From contig NC_091872.1 of the NCBI RefSeq assembly GCF_019399895.1, positions 530,525 through 594,524 on the forward strand: DNA of 64,000 nucleotides, read 5' to 3'. The stretch comes from Cardiocondyla obscurior. Its lineage: Eukaryota > Arthropoda > Insecta > Hymenoptera > Formicidae. The position numbers were made by a program, and so were the translations under genes. Of this stretch, positions 1-12,900 are shown piece after piece. Every line of letters begins with the position of its first letter. The first letter of the stretch is position 1. Under the pieces are notes generated by a model. That model made no database searches, was not told where the DNA came from, and saw only the letters and a program-made list of their open reading frames with translations.

Positions 1-3000
1 TTTTTTGTCAATATTTCTGCTTTTGTGAAGGTAGAACGCTGAAAATGGTCACGTGGGCATCTGCTGACGTCACCGCACGACATCACGTGATCAGATTTTC
101 AAAAATTTCTTTTTCGTTTTTCGTCAATATCTTTGCCTTTGAAAAAGGTAGGACGCTAAAAATGGTCACGTAGGCATCTGCTGACGTCACCGCACGTAAC
201 GTGGTCATATTTAAAAATTTTTTTGTTTTTCGTCAATATCTTCGCCCTTGGAGGGAGTAGGACGCTAAAAATGGTCACGTGGGCATTTGCTGACGTCACC
301 GCACGACGTCACGTGATCAAATTTTTTTTTTCGTCAATATCTTCGCCTTGAGAAGTAGAACGCAAAAATAGTCACGTGGGCATCTGCTGACGTCACCGCA
401 CGATGTCACGTCAGATTTTCAAAATTTCTTTTTGTTTTTCGTCAATATCTTTGCCCTGAAAAGGTAGAACGCTGAAAATGGTCACGTGGCATCTGCTGAC
501 GTCACCACACGACGTCACGTGGTTAAACAAAAATTTTTTTGTTTTTCGTCAATATCTTTGCCTCTGAAAGGAGTAGGACGCTGAAAATGGTCACGTGGGC
601 ATCTGCTGTCGTCACCGCACGACGTTACGTGGTCAGATTTTCAAAAATTCTTTTTTGTTTTTCGTCAATATCTCCGCCTTCTGGAGGGGGTAGACGCTAA
701 AAATGGTCACGTGGGCATGTTCTGACGTCACCGCACGACGTCACGTGGTCAAATTAAAAAAAATTTTTTTTTCGTTTTTTGTCAATATTTTTGCCTCTAG
801 AGAATGTAGAACGCTGAAAATAGTCACGTGGGCATTTTCTGACGTCACCGCACGATGATTCTTTGCTAGATTTTCAAAAAATTTTTTTTCGTTTTTTGTC
901 AATATCTCTGCTTCTGGTAAAAATTGAACGCTGAAAATGGTCACGTGAGCATCTGCTGACGTCACCGCACAATGATACGTTGTTAGATTTTGAAAATTTT
1001 TTTCGTTTTTTGTCAATATCTCTGCTTCTGGTGAAGGTAGAACGCTGAAAATTGTCACGTAGGCATCTGCTGACGTCACCGCACAACGTCACGTGGTCAA
1101 ATTTTCAAAAATTTTTTTTCGTTTTTCGTCAATATCTCCGTGCCTGGAGGGGGTAAGACGCTGAAAATGGTCACGTGAGCATCTGCTGACGTCACCGCAC
1201 GACGTCACGTGGTCAGATTTTCAAAATTTCTTTTTGTTTTTTGTCAATATCTCTGCTTCTGGTAGAAGTAAAACGCTGAAAATAGTCACGTGGGCATCTG
1301 CTGACGTCACCGCACGAAGATTCGTTGCCAGATTTTCAAAAATTATTTTTTGTTTTTTGTCAATATTTCTGTTTCTGGTGAAAGTAGAACGCTGAAAATA
1401 GTCACGTGGGCATCTGCTGACGTCACCGCACGAAGATTCGTTGCCAGATTTTCAAAAATTTTTTTTCGTTTTTTGTCAATATCTCTGCTTCTGGTAAAAA
1501 TTGAACGCTGAAAATGGTCACGTGAGCATCTGCTGACGTCACCGCACAATGATACGTTGTTAGATTTTGAAAAATTTTTTTATCGTTTTTTGTCAATATC
1601 TCTGCTTCTGGTAAAAATAGAACGCTGAAAATGGTTACGTGGGCATCTGCTGACGTCACCGCACAACGTCACGTGGTCAGATTTTCAAAAACTTTTTTTT
1701 CGTTTTTCGTCAACATCTTTGCCCCTGGAGGGGTTAAGACGCTAAAAATGGTCACGTGGGCATTTGCTGACGTCACCGCACGACGTCACGTGATCAGATT
1801 AAAAAAAATTTTTTTTTTGTTTTTCGTCAATATCTTCGCCTTTGGAGAAAGTAAAACGCTAAAAATAATCACGTTGGCATCTGCTGACGTCACCGCACGA
1901 TGTCACGTGGTCAGATTTTCAAAAATTTCTCTTTCGTTTTTCGTCAATATCTTTGCCCCTGGAAAAGGTAAAACGCTAAAAATGGTCACGTGGGCATCTG
2001 CTGACGTCACCACACGACGTCACGTGGTTAAATTTTCAAAAATTTTTTTTTCGTTTTTCGTCAATATCTTTGCCTCTGGAAATAGTAGGACGCTGAAAAT
2101 GGTCACGTGAGCATCTGCTGTCGTTACCGCACGACGTTACGTGGTCAGATTTTCAAAAACTTTTTTTTGTTTTTCGTTAATATCTCCGCCTCTGGAGGGG
2201 GTAAGACGCTAAAAATTATCACGTGGGCATGTTCTGACGTCACCGCACGACGTCACGTGGTCAAATTAAAAAAAATTTTTTTTCGTTTTTTGTCAATATT
2301 TTTGCCTCTAGAGAATGTAGGACGCTAAAAATGGTCACGTGGGCATCTGCTGACGTCACCGCACGAAAATTTGTTGCCATTTTAAAAATTTTTTTGTTTT
2401 TTGTCAATATTTCTGCTTTTGGTAAAAATTGAACGCTGAAAATGGTCACGTGAGCATCTGCTGACGTCACCGCACAATGATACGTTGTCAGATTTTGAAA
2501 AATTTTTTTATCGTTTTTTGTCAATATCTCTGCTTCTGGTAAAAATAAAACGCTGAAAATTGTTACGTGGGCATCTGCTGACGTCACCGCACGATGATTC
2601 GTTGCCAGTTTTCAAAATTTTTTTTTGTTTTTTGTCAATATCTCTGCCTCTAAAGAATGTAGAACGCTGAAAATAGTCACGTGGGCATCTGCTGACGTCA
2701 CCGCATGATTCTTTGCTAGATTTTCAAAAAATTTTTTTCGTTTTTTGTCAATATTTCTGCTTTGGTGAAGGTAGAACGCTGAAAATGGTCACGTGGGCAT
2801 CTGCTGACGTCACCGCACGACATCACGTGATAAATTTTCAAAATTTTTTTTCGTTTTTCGTCAATATCTTTGCCTTTGAAGAAGGTAGGACGCTAAAATG
2901 GTCACGTGGGCATCTGCTGACGTCACCGCACGACGTCACGTGGTCAGATTTAAAAAAATTTTTATGTTTTTCGTCAATATCTTCGCTTTTGAGGAGTAGG

Positions 3001-6000
3001 ACGCTAAAATGGTCACGTGGGCATCTGCTGACGTCACCGCACGACGTCACGTGATCAGATTAAAATTTTTTTTTGTTTTTCGTCAATATCTTCGCCTTTG
3101 GAGAAAGTAAAACGCTAAAAATATCACGTGGGCATCTGCTGACGTCACCGCACGATGTCACGTGGTCAGATTTTCAAAATTTTTTTTCGTTTTTCGTCAA
3201 TATCTTTGCCCCTGAAAAGGTAGAACGCTAAAATGGTCACGTGGGCATCTGCTGACGTCACCGCACGACGTCACGTGGTCAAATTTTCAAAATTTTTTTT
3301 GTTTTTCGTCAATATCTTTGCCTCTGAAAGAGTAGACGCTGAAAATGGTCACGTGAGCATCTGCTGACGTCACCGCACGACGTCACGTGGTCAGATTTTC
3401 AAAATTTTTTTTTCGTTTTTCGTCAATATCTCCGTTTCTGGAGGTAGAACGCTGAAAATTATCACGTGGGCATCTGCTGACGTCACCGCACGACATCACG
3501 TAATCAGATTTTCAAAAATTTTTTTTTTTTTCGTCAATATCTTCGCTCCTGGAGAAATTAGGACGCTAAAAATGGTCACGTGGGCATCTGCTGACGTCAC
3601 CGCACGACGTCACGTGGTCAGATTTTCAAATATTTTTTTTTTTCGTCAATATCTTTGCCTTTGGAAAAGGTAGGACGCTTAAAATGGTCACGTGGGCATC
3701 TGCTGACGTCACCGCACGACGTCACGTGGTCAGATTTTCAAAATTTTTTTTTCGTTTTTCGTCAATATCTTCGCTTCTGAAGGGGGTAGGACGCTAAAAA
3801 TGGTCACGTGGGCATCTGCTGACGTCACCGCACGACGTCACGTGGTCAGATTTTCAAATATTTTTTTTTTGTTTTTTGTCAATATCTTTGCCCCTGGAGA
3901 AGGTAGGACGCAAAAAATGGTCACGTGGGCATCTGCTGACGTCACCGCACGACGTCACGTGGTCTGATTTTCAAAAATTTTTTTTTCGTTTTTCGTCAAT
4001 ATCTTCGCCCCTGGAAGGGGTAGGACGCTAAAAATGGTCACGTGGGCATCTGCTGACGTCACCGCACGACGTCACGTGGTCAGATTTTCAAAAATTTTTT
4101 TTGTTTTTCGTCAATATCTTCCCCTGAAAGGGGTAAACGCTAAAAATGGTCACGTGGCATCTGCTGACGTCACCGCACGACGTAACGTGTCAGATTTTCA
4201 AAATTTTTTTTGTTTTTCGTCAATATCTTCGCTTCTGAAGGGGGTAGGACGCTAAAAATGATCACGTGGGCATCTGCTGACGTCACCGCACGACGTCACG
4301 TGGTCAGATTTTCAAAAATTTTTTTTTCGTTTTTCGTCAATATTTTCGCCCTTGGAAAGGGTAGGACGCTAAAAATGGTCACGTGGGCATCTGCTGACGT
4401 CACCGCACGACGTCACGTGGTCAGATTTTCAAAAATTTTTTTTTCGTTTTTCGTCAATATCTTCGCTTCTGAAAAAGGTAGGACGCTAAAAATGGTCACG
4501 TGGGCATCTGCTGACGTCACCGCACGACGTCACGTGGTCAAATTTTCAAAAATTTTTTTTTCGTTTTTTGTCAACATCTTTGCCCCTGGAAAAAATAGGA
4601 CGCTAAAAATGGTCACGTGGGCATCTGCTGACGTCACCGCACGACGTCACGTGGTCAGATTTTCAAAAATTTTTTTTTCGTTTTTCGTCAATATCTTCGC
4701 TTCTGAAGAAGGTAGGACGCTGAAAATGGTCACGTGGGCATCTGCTGACGTCACCGCACGACGTCACGTGGTCAGATTTTCAAAAATTTTTTTTTTTGTT
4801 TTTCGTCAATATTTTCGCCCCTGGAAAGGGTAGGACGTTAAGAATGGTCACGTGGGCATCTGCTGACGTCACCGCACGACGTCACGTGGTCTGATTTTCA
4901 AAAATTTTTTTTTTGTTTTTCGTCAATATCTTCGCTTCTGAAGAAGGTAGGACGCTAAAAATGATCACGTGGGCATCTGCTGACGTCACCGCACAACGTC
5001 ACGTGGTCAGATTTTCAAAATTTTTTTTTGTTTTTCGTCAATATTTTCGCCCCTGGAGAAGGTAGGACGCTAAAATGGTCACGTGGCATCTGCTGACGTC
5101 ACCGCACGACGTCACGTGGTCAGATTTTAAAAATTTTTTTCGTTTTTCGTCAATATCTTCGCCCTTGGAAGGGTAGGACGCTAAAAATGGTCACGTGGGC
5201 ATCTGCTGACGTCACCGCACGACGTCACGTGGTCAGATTTTCAAAAATTTTTTTTTCGTTTTTCGTCAATATTTTCGCCCCTGGAGGAGGTAGGACGCTA
5301 AGAATGGTCACGTGGGCATCTACTTACGTCACCGCACAACGTCACGTGGTCAGATTTTCAAAATTTTTTTTTGTTTTTTGTCAATATCTTTGCCCCTGGA
5401 GGTAGGACGCAAAAATGGTCACGTGGCATCTGCTGACGTCACCGCACGACGTCACGTGGTCAGATTCAAAAATTTTTTTGTTTTTTGTCAATATCTTTGC
5501 CCTTGGAAAGAGTAGGACGCTAAAAATGGTCACGTGGGCATCTGCTGACGTCACTGCACGACGTCACGTGGTCTGATTTTCAAAAATTTTTTTTTCGTTT
5601 TTCGTCAATATCTTCGCCCTAGGAAGGGGTAGGACGCTAAAAATGGTCACGTAGGCATCTGCTGACGTCACCGCACGACGTCACGTGGTCAGATTTTAAA
5701 AAATTTTTTTTTTGTTTTTTGTCAATATTTCCGTTTCTGGAGGGGGTAGGACGCTAAAAATGGTCACGTGGGCATTGCTGACGTCACCGCACGACGTCAC
5801 GTGGTCAGATTTTCAAAATTTTTTTTGTTTTTTGTCAATATCTTTGCCCCTGGAGGGGTAGGACGCAAAATGGTCACGTGGGCATCTGCTGACGTCACCG
5901 CACGACGATACGTTTCAGATTTTCAAAAATTTTTTTTGTTTTTTGTCAATATCTCTGCTTCTGGTGAAAGTAGAACGCTGAAAATGGTCACGTGGGCATC

Positions 6001-7330
6001 TGCTGACGTCACCGCACGATCACGTTGTCAGATTTTCAAAAATTTTTTTCGTTTTTTGTCAATATTCTGCTTCTGGTGAAGGTAGAACGCTGAAAATGTC
6101 ACGTGGGCATCTGCTGACGTCACCGCACGACATCACGTGGTCAGATTTTCAAAAAATTTTTTTTGTTTTTTGTCAATATCTTTGCCCCTGGAAAAAGTAG
6201 GACGTTAAAAATGATCACGTGGGCATCTGCTGACGTCACCGCACGACGTCACGTGGTCAGATTTTCAAAAATTTCTTTTCGTTTTTCGTCAATATCTTCG
6301 CCCCTAAAAGGGTAGGACGCTAAAATAGTCACGTAGGCATCTGCTGACGTCACCGCACGACGTCAAGTGGTCAGATTTTCAAAATTTTTTTCGTTTTTCG
6401 TCAATATCTTCGCCCCTGGAGAAGGTAGGACGCTAAATGGTCACGTGGGCATCTGCTGACGTCACCGCACGACATCACGTGATCAGATTTTCAAAATTTT
6501 CTTCGTTTTTCGTCAATATCTTCGCCCCTAAAAGGGTAGGACGCTGAAAATGGTCACGTGGCATCTGCTGACGTCACCGCACGACGTCACGTGGTCAGAT
6601 TTTCAAAATTTTTTTTTCGTTTTTCGTCAATATCTCCGCTTCTGGAGAAGGTAGGACGCTGAAAATGGTCACGTGGGCATCTGCTGACGTCACCGCACGA
6701 CACGTGGTCAGATTTTCAAAAATTTTTTTCGTTTTTCGTCAATATCTTTGCCCCTGAAGAAGTAGGACGCTGAAAATGGTCACGTGAGCATCTGCTGACG
6801 TCACCGCACGATGATACGTTGCCAGATTTTCAAAATTTTTTTTGTTTTTTGTCAATATCTCTGCTGCTGGTAAAGTAGAACGCTGAAAATGGTCACGTGG
6901 GCATCTGCTGACGTCACCGCACAATGATACGTTGCCAGATTTTCAAAAAAATTTTTTTGTTTTTGTCAATATCTCGCTTCTGGTGAAAGTAGAACGCTAA
7001 AATGGTCACGTGGGCATCTGCTGACGTCACCGCACGATGACGTTGTCAGATTTTCAAAATTCTTTTTTCGTTTTTGTCAATATCTCTGCTTCTGGTGAAG
7101 GTAGAACGCTGAAAATGGTCACGTGGGCATCTGCTGACGTCACCGCACAATGATACGTTGCAAGATTTTGAAAATTTTTTTATCGTTTTTTGTCAATATT
7201 CTGTTTCTGGTGAAGGTAGAACGCTGAAAATGATCACGTGAGCATCTGCTGACGTCACCGCACAATAATACATTGACAGATTTTCAAAAAATTTTTTGTT
7301 TTTTGTCAATATCTTTGTTTCTGGTGAAGG
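1..7330. repeat. Array block 1: mixed type A/B monomers with a 13-monomer duplication
   Basis: Mostly type A, with type B runs near 850-1,560, 2,360-2,710 and 6,800-7,270. A diagnostic unit with CTGTCGTC in place of CTGACGTC at 601 is followed by a GTTCTGACGTC unit and a CTCTAGAGAATGTAG linker. The same succession recurs from 2,113 (offset 1,512 bp, about 13 units) and again from 7,468. Small deletions are common. No other sequence type is embedded and there is no plausible gene. Confidence 0.85.
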
Positions 7331-9980
7331 TAGAACGCTGAAAATAGTCACGGTGGGCATTTGATGATGTCACCGCACACGATACATTGACAAATTCAAC
7401 AAATTTTTTTGTTTTTTGTCAATATCTTTCTGGAGAAAGTAGGACGCCAAAAAATGGTCACGTGGGCATCTGTTGTCGTCACCGCACGACGTTACGTGGT
7501 CAGATTTTCAAAAACTTTTTTGTTTTTCGCACATTATCGCCTCTGGAGGGGTAGGACGCTAAAAATTATCACGTGGGCATGTTCTGACGTCACCGCACGA
7601 CGTCACGTGGTCACCCAAAAATTTTTTTCGTTTTTTGTCAATATTTTTGCCTCTAGAGAATGTAGAACGCTGAAAATAGTCACGTGAGCATCTGCTGACG
7701 TCACCGCACAATGATACGTTGTCAGATTTGAAAATTTTATTATCGTTTTTTGTCAATATCTCTGTTTCTCGTAAAATAGAACGCTGAAATTGTACATGGG
7801 CATCTGCTGACGTCACTGCACGATGATTTTTTACAATGTTTGAAAATTTTTTTTTTTGTTTTTTGTCAATATTTCTGCCTCTAAAAAATGTTGAACGCTG
7901 AAAATAGTCACGTGGGCATCTTCTGACGTCACCGCACGATGATTCTTTGCTAGATTTTCAAAAAATTTTTTTCGTTTTTGTCAATATTTCGTTTTTGGTG
8001 TGAAGTGTAGAACGCTGGAAAATGGTCACGTGGGCATCTGCTGACGTCACCGCACGAAGATTAGTTATCTGCCAGATTTTCAAAATTTTTTTGTTTCTTG
8101 TCAATATCTTTGTTTTTGGTGAAGGTAGAACGTCAATAGTCACGTGGGCATTTGCTGACGTCACTGCACGACATCACGTGATAAATTTTTCAAAATTTCT
8201 TTTCTTGTTAACACATCTTTGCACTCCCTGGAGAGGGTAGGACGCTAAAATGATCAATAGGCATCTGCTGATGCGTCACCTCGCACGACGTAAAGTGGTC
8301 ATTTAAAAAATTTTTTATTTTTTCGTCAATATCTTCGCCCTGGAGGGAGTAAGGCGCTAAAAATGGTCACGTAAGCATCTGCTGACGTCACCGCACGATG
8401 TCACGTGGTCGGAATTTCAAAATTTTTTTTTTTGTTTTTCCTCAATATCGTCCCTGGAAGGTAGGACGCAAAATACATGTGTACATCTGCTGACGCTCAC
8501 CGCACGAAGTCACGTGGTCAGATTTTTTTAAAATTTTTTTTGTTTTTGTTAATATCTCTGCTTCTGGTGAAAGTAGAACGCTGAAATGGTCACGTGGGCA
8601 TTCAGCTGACGTCACTGCATTGAAGATTCAGTTTAAATTTGCAAATTTATTTTTGTTTTTACATTGCCTGCTCCTGGAGAGGGTGGATGCTGAAAATAAT
8701 CACGTGGGCATTTGCTAACGTCACCGAACGACATCACGATCAGATTTTCAAAAATTCTATTTCGTTTTCGCCAATATCTTCGCCCCTGGAAAAAGTAGGA
8801 CGCTAAAAATGGTCACAGGCATTCGCTGATCGTCACCGCACAGAATACGTGGTCAGATTTTCAAAATTTTTTTTTTTGTTTTTTTGTTACATTAACTGTT
8901 CTGGAACAGGCAAGACGCTGAAAATGATCACGTGAGCATTTGCTGACGTCACCGCACAATGATACGTTGCCAGATTTTAAAAAATTATTTTATTGTTTTT
9001 TGTCAATATCTCTGTTTCTGGTGAAAATAAACGCTAAAATTGTTACGTGAGCATCTGATGACGTCACCGCACGAAAATTACTTGCCAGATTTTCAAAAAT
9101 TTTTTTTTCGTTTTTTTTTAATATCTCTGTTTTTGGTGAAGGTAGAACGCTGAAAATGGTTACTTGGGCATCTGCTGACGTCATCGCACGAAGATTCGTT
9201 GCCAAATTTTCAAAAATTTTTTTTTTGTTATTTGTCAATATCTTCGCCCCTGAAAGGAATAGGACTCCAAAAATGGTCACGTGGGCATCTGCTGACGTCA
9301 CCGCACGACGTCAAGTGGTCATATTTAAAAAATTTTTTTTTGTTTTTCGTCAATATCTCCGCCTCTGGAAGGGTAGGACGCTAAAAATGGTCACGTAGGC
9401 ATGTTCTGACGTCACCGCACGGTCACGTGGGTCAGATTTAAAAATCTCTTTTTCGTTTTTCGTCAATATCTTTGCTTCTGAAAGAAGAGGACGAAAAAAT
9501 GGTCACGTGAGCATTTGCTGGACGTCACCGCACGACGTCACGTGGTCAGATTCTTAAAAAATTTCTTTTCGTTTTTCGTCAACTATTTTCGCCCCTGTGC
9601 GGGTAGGACGCAAAAAATGGTCACGGGCATCTGCTGACGTCACCGCACGAAGTCACGTGGTCAGATTTTCAAAAAATTTCTTTTTTGTTTTTCGTCGATA
9701 TCTTCGCCTTTGGAGGGTAGACGCTAAATGAACATAGGCATCTGCTGACGTCACCGCACGACGTCACGTGGTCAGATTTTCAAAAAATTTTTTTCGTTTT
9801 TCGTCAATATTGTTCCTGAAAGGGTAGGTTAAAATGGTCACGTGGGCATCAACTGACGTCACCGCACAATGATACATTGCCAGATATTCAAAATTTATTT
9901 TTGTTGTCAATATCTTTGCTTCTGTGAAGGTAGAACGCTGGAAAAAATAGTCACGTGGGCATCTGCTGACGTCACTCACG
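7331..9980. repeat. Array block 2: heavily degraded satellite monomers
   Basis: The monomer period is still readable, but units carry substitutions, deletions and, unlike elsewhere, many single-base insertions inside the normally invariant core. Examples are GATGCGTCACCTCGCACG near 8,270, GACGCTCACCGC near 8,490, ATTCAGCTGACG near 8,600 and CTGGACGTCACC near 9,520. Both subfamilies are present. This is either an old, unhomogenised island in the array or a stretch of poor consensus sequence. Confidence 0.8.
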
Positions 9981-12900
9981 ACGTCACGTGTCAGATTTTA
10001 AAGAATTTTTTTCGTTTTTCGTCGATATCTTCGCCCTGAGGATAGGACGCCAAAATGATCACGTGGGCATCTGCTGACGTCACCGCACGACGTCACGTGG
10101 TCAAATTTTCAAAAATTTATTTTTCGTTTTCTGTCAATATTTTTGCTTCTGGTGAAGGTAGAACGCTGAAAATAGTTACGTGGGCATGTGCTGACGTCAC
10201 CGCACGACGTCACGTGGTCAGATTTTCAAAAATTTTTTTTTTGTTTTTTGTCAATATCTTCGCCCCCGGAATAGGACTTTAAAAATGGTCATGTGGGCAT
10301 CTGCTGACGTCACCGCACGATGATTTTTTGCCAGATTTTCAAAATTTTTTTTATCGTTTTTTGTCAATATCTTTGCTTCTGGTGGAGGTAGAACGCTGAA
10401 AATTGTTACGTGGGAATCCGCTGACGTCACCGCACGAAGATTTGTTGCCAGATTTTCAAAAATTTTTTTTTCGTTTCTTGTCAATATCTCTGCCTCTGAT
10501 GAAAATAGAACGCTGAAAATTGTCACGTGGGCATCAACTGACGTCACCGCACAATGATACGTTGCCAGATTTTGAAAAAATTATTTTTTGTTTTTTGTCA
10601 ATATCTCTGCTTCTGGTAAAGGTAGAACGCTGAAATTTGTTACGTGGGCATCTGTTGACGTCACCGCACGATGATTCTTTGCCAGATATTGAAAAATTAT
10701 TTTTTCGTTCCTTGTCAATGTTTTTGCTTCTGGTGAAGGTAGAACGCTGATAATGGTCACTTGGGCATCTGCTGACGTCATCGCACGAAGATTTGTTTCC
10801 AAATTTTCAAAAATTTTTATTTTGTTTCTTGTCATTATTTCTGCCTCTGATGAAAATAGAACGCTGAAAATAGTCACGTGGGCATCAACTGACGTCACCG
10901 CACAATGATACGATGCCAGATTTTGAAAAAATTATTTTTTGTTTTTTGTCAATATCTTTGCTTCTGGTGATAATAGAACGCTGAAAATTGTTACGTGGGC
11001 ATCTGCTGACGTCACCGCACGACGGCAAGTGGTCATATTTTCAAAAATTTTTTTTTCGTTTTTCGTCAATATCTCCGCCTCTGGAGAAGATAGGACTCTA
11101 AAAATGGTCACGTGGGCATGTTCTGACGTCACCGCACGACGTCACGTGGTCAGATTTTCAAAAATTTGTTTTTTGTTTTCGTCAAGCGGTTCCCTGAAAA
11201 GGTAAACGCTAAAATGGTCACGTGGGAATCTGCTGACGTCACCGCACGAAGATTTGATGCCAGATTTTCAAAAATTTTTTTTTCGTTTCTTGTCAATATT
11301 TTTGCCTCTGATAAAAATAGAACGCTGAAAATAGTCACGTGGGCATCAACTGACGTCACCGCACAATGATACGTTGCCAGATTTTGAAAAAATTATTTTT
11401 TGTTTTTTGTCAATATCTCTGTTTCTGGTAAAGGTAGAACGCTGAAAATTGTTACGTGGGCATCTGCTGACGTCACCGCACGATGATTCTTTGCCAGATA
11501 CTGAAAAATTTCTTTTTCGTTTTTTGTCAATGTTTTTGCTTCTGGTGAAGGTAGAACGCTGAAAATGGTTACTTGGGCATCTGCTGACGTCATCGCACGA
11601 AGATTCGTTGTTAAATTTTCAAAAATTTTTTTTTTGTTATTTGTCAATATCTTCGCCCCTGAAGGGAATAGGACTCCAAAAATGGTCACGTGGGCATCTG
11701 CTGACGTCACCGCACAACGTCAAGTGGTCATATTTTCAAAAACTTTTTTTTTGTTTTTTGTCAATATTTCCGCCTCTGGAGGGAGTAGAACGTTAAAAAT
11801 GGTCACGTGGGCATGTTCTGACGTCACCGCACGACGTCACGTGGTCAGATTTTCAATGATTTGTTTTTTGTTTTTCGTCAATATCTTTGCCCCTGGAAGG
11901 GGTAAAACGCTAAAAATGGTTACGTGGGCATCTGCTAATGTCACCGCACGACGTCACGTGGTCAGATTTTCAAAAATTTTTTTTTTGTTTTTTGTCAATA
12001 TCTTCGCCCCTGAAGGGAATAGGACTTTAAAAATGGTCATGTAGGCATCTGCTGACGTCACCGCACGATGATTTTTTGCCAGATTTTCAAAAATTTTTTT
12101 ATCGTTTTTTGTCAATATCTTTGCTTCTGGTGGAGGTAGAACGCTGAAAATTGTTACGTGGGAATCCGCTGACGTCACCGCACGAAGATTTGTTGCCAGA
12201 TTTTCAAAAATTTTTTTTTCGTTTTTTGTCAATATTTCTGCCTCTGATGAAAATAGAACGCTGAAAATTGTCACGTGGGCATCAACTGACGTCACCGCAC
12301 AATGATACGTTGCCAGATTTTGAAAAAATTATTTTTTGTTTTTTGTCAATATCTTTGCTTCTGGTAAAGGTAGAACGCTGAAATTTGTTACGTGGGCATC
12401 TGCTGACGTCACCGCACGATGATTCTTTGCCAGATATTAAAAAATTTTTTTTTCGTTCTTTGTCAATGTCTTTGCTTCTGGTGAAGGTAGAACGCTGAAA
12501 ATGGTCACATGGGCATCTGCTGACGTCATCGCACGAAGATTTGTTGCCAAATTTTCAAAAATTTTTTTTTCGTTTTTTGTCAATATCTTTGCGTCTGGTG
12601 AAAAAAAACGCTAAAAATAATCACGTGGGCATCTGTTGACGTCACCGCACAATGATACATTGCCTAATTTTCAAAAATTAATTTTTCGTTTTCTGTCAAT
12701 ATCTCTGCTTCTGGTGAAGGTAGAACGCTGAAAATAGTCACGTGGGCATCTGCTGACGTCTCCGCACGACGTCACGTGGTCAGATTTTCAAAATTTTTTT
12801 GTTTCGTCAACATTCTGCCCTGAAGGAATAGACTCCAAAAATGGTCACGTGGGCATCTGCTGACGTCACCGCACAACGTCAAGTGGTCATATTTTCAAAA

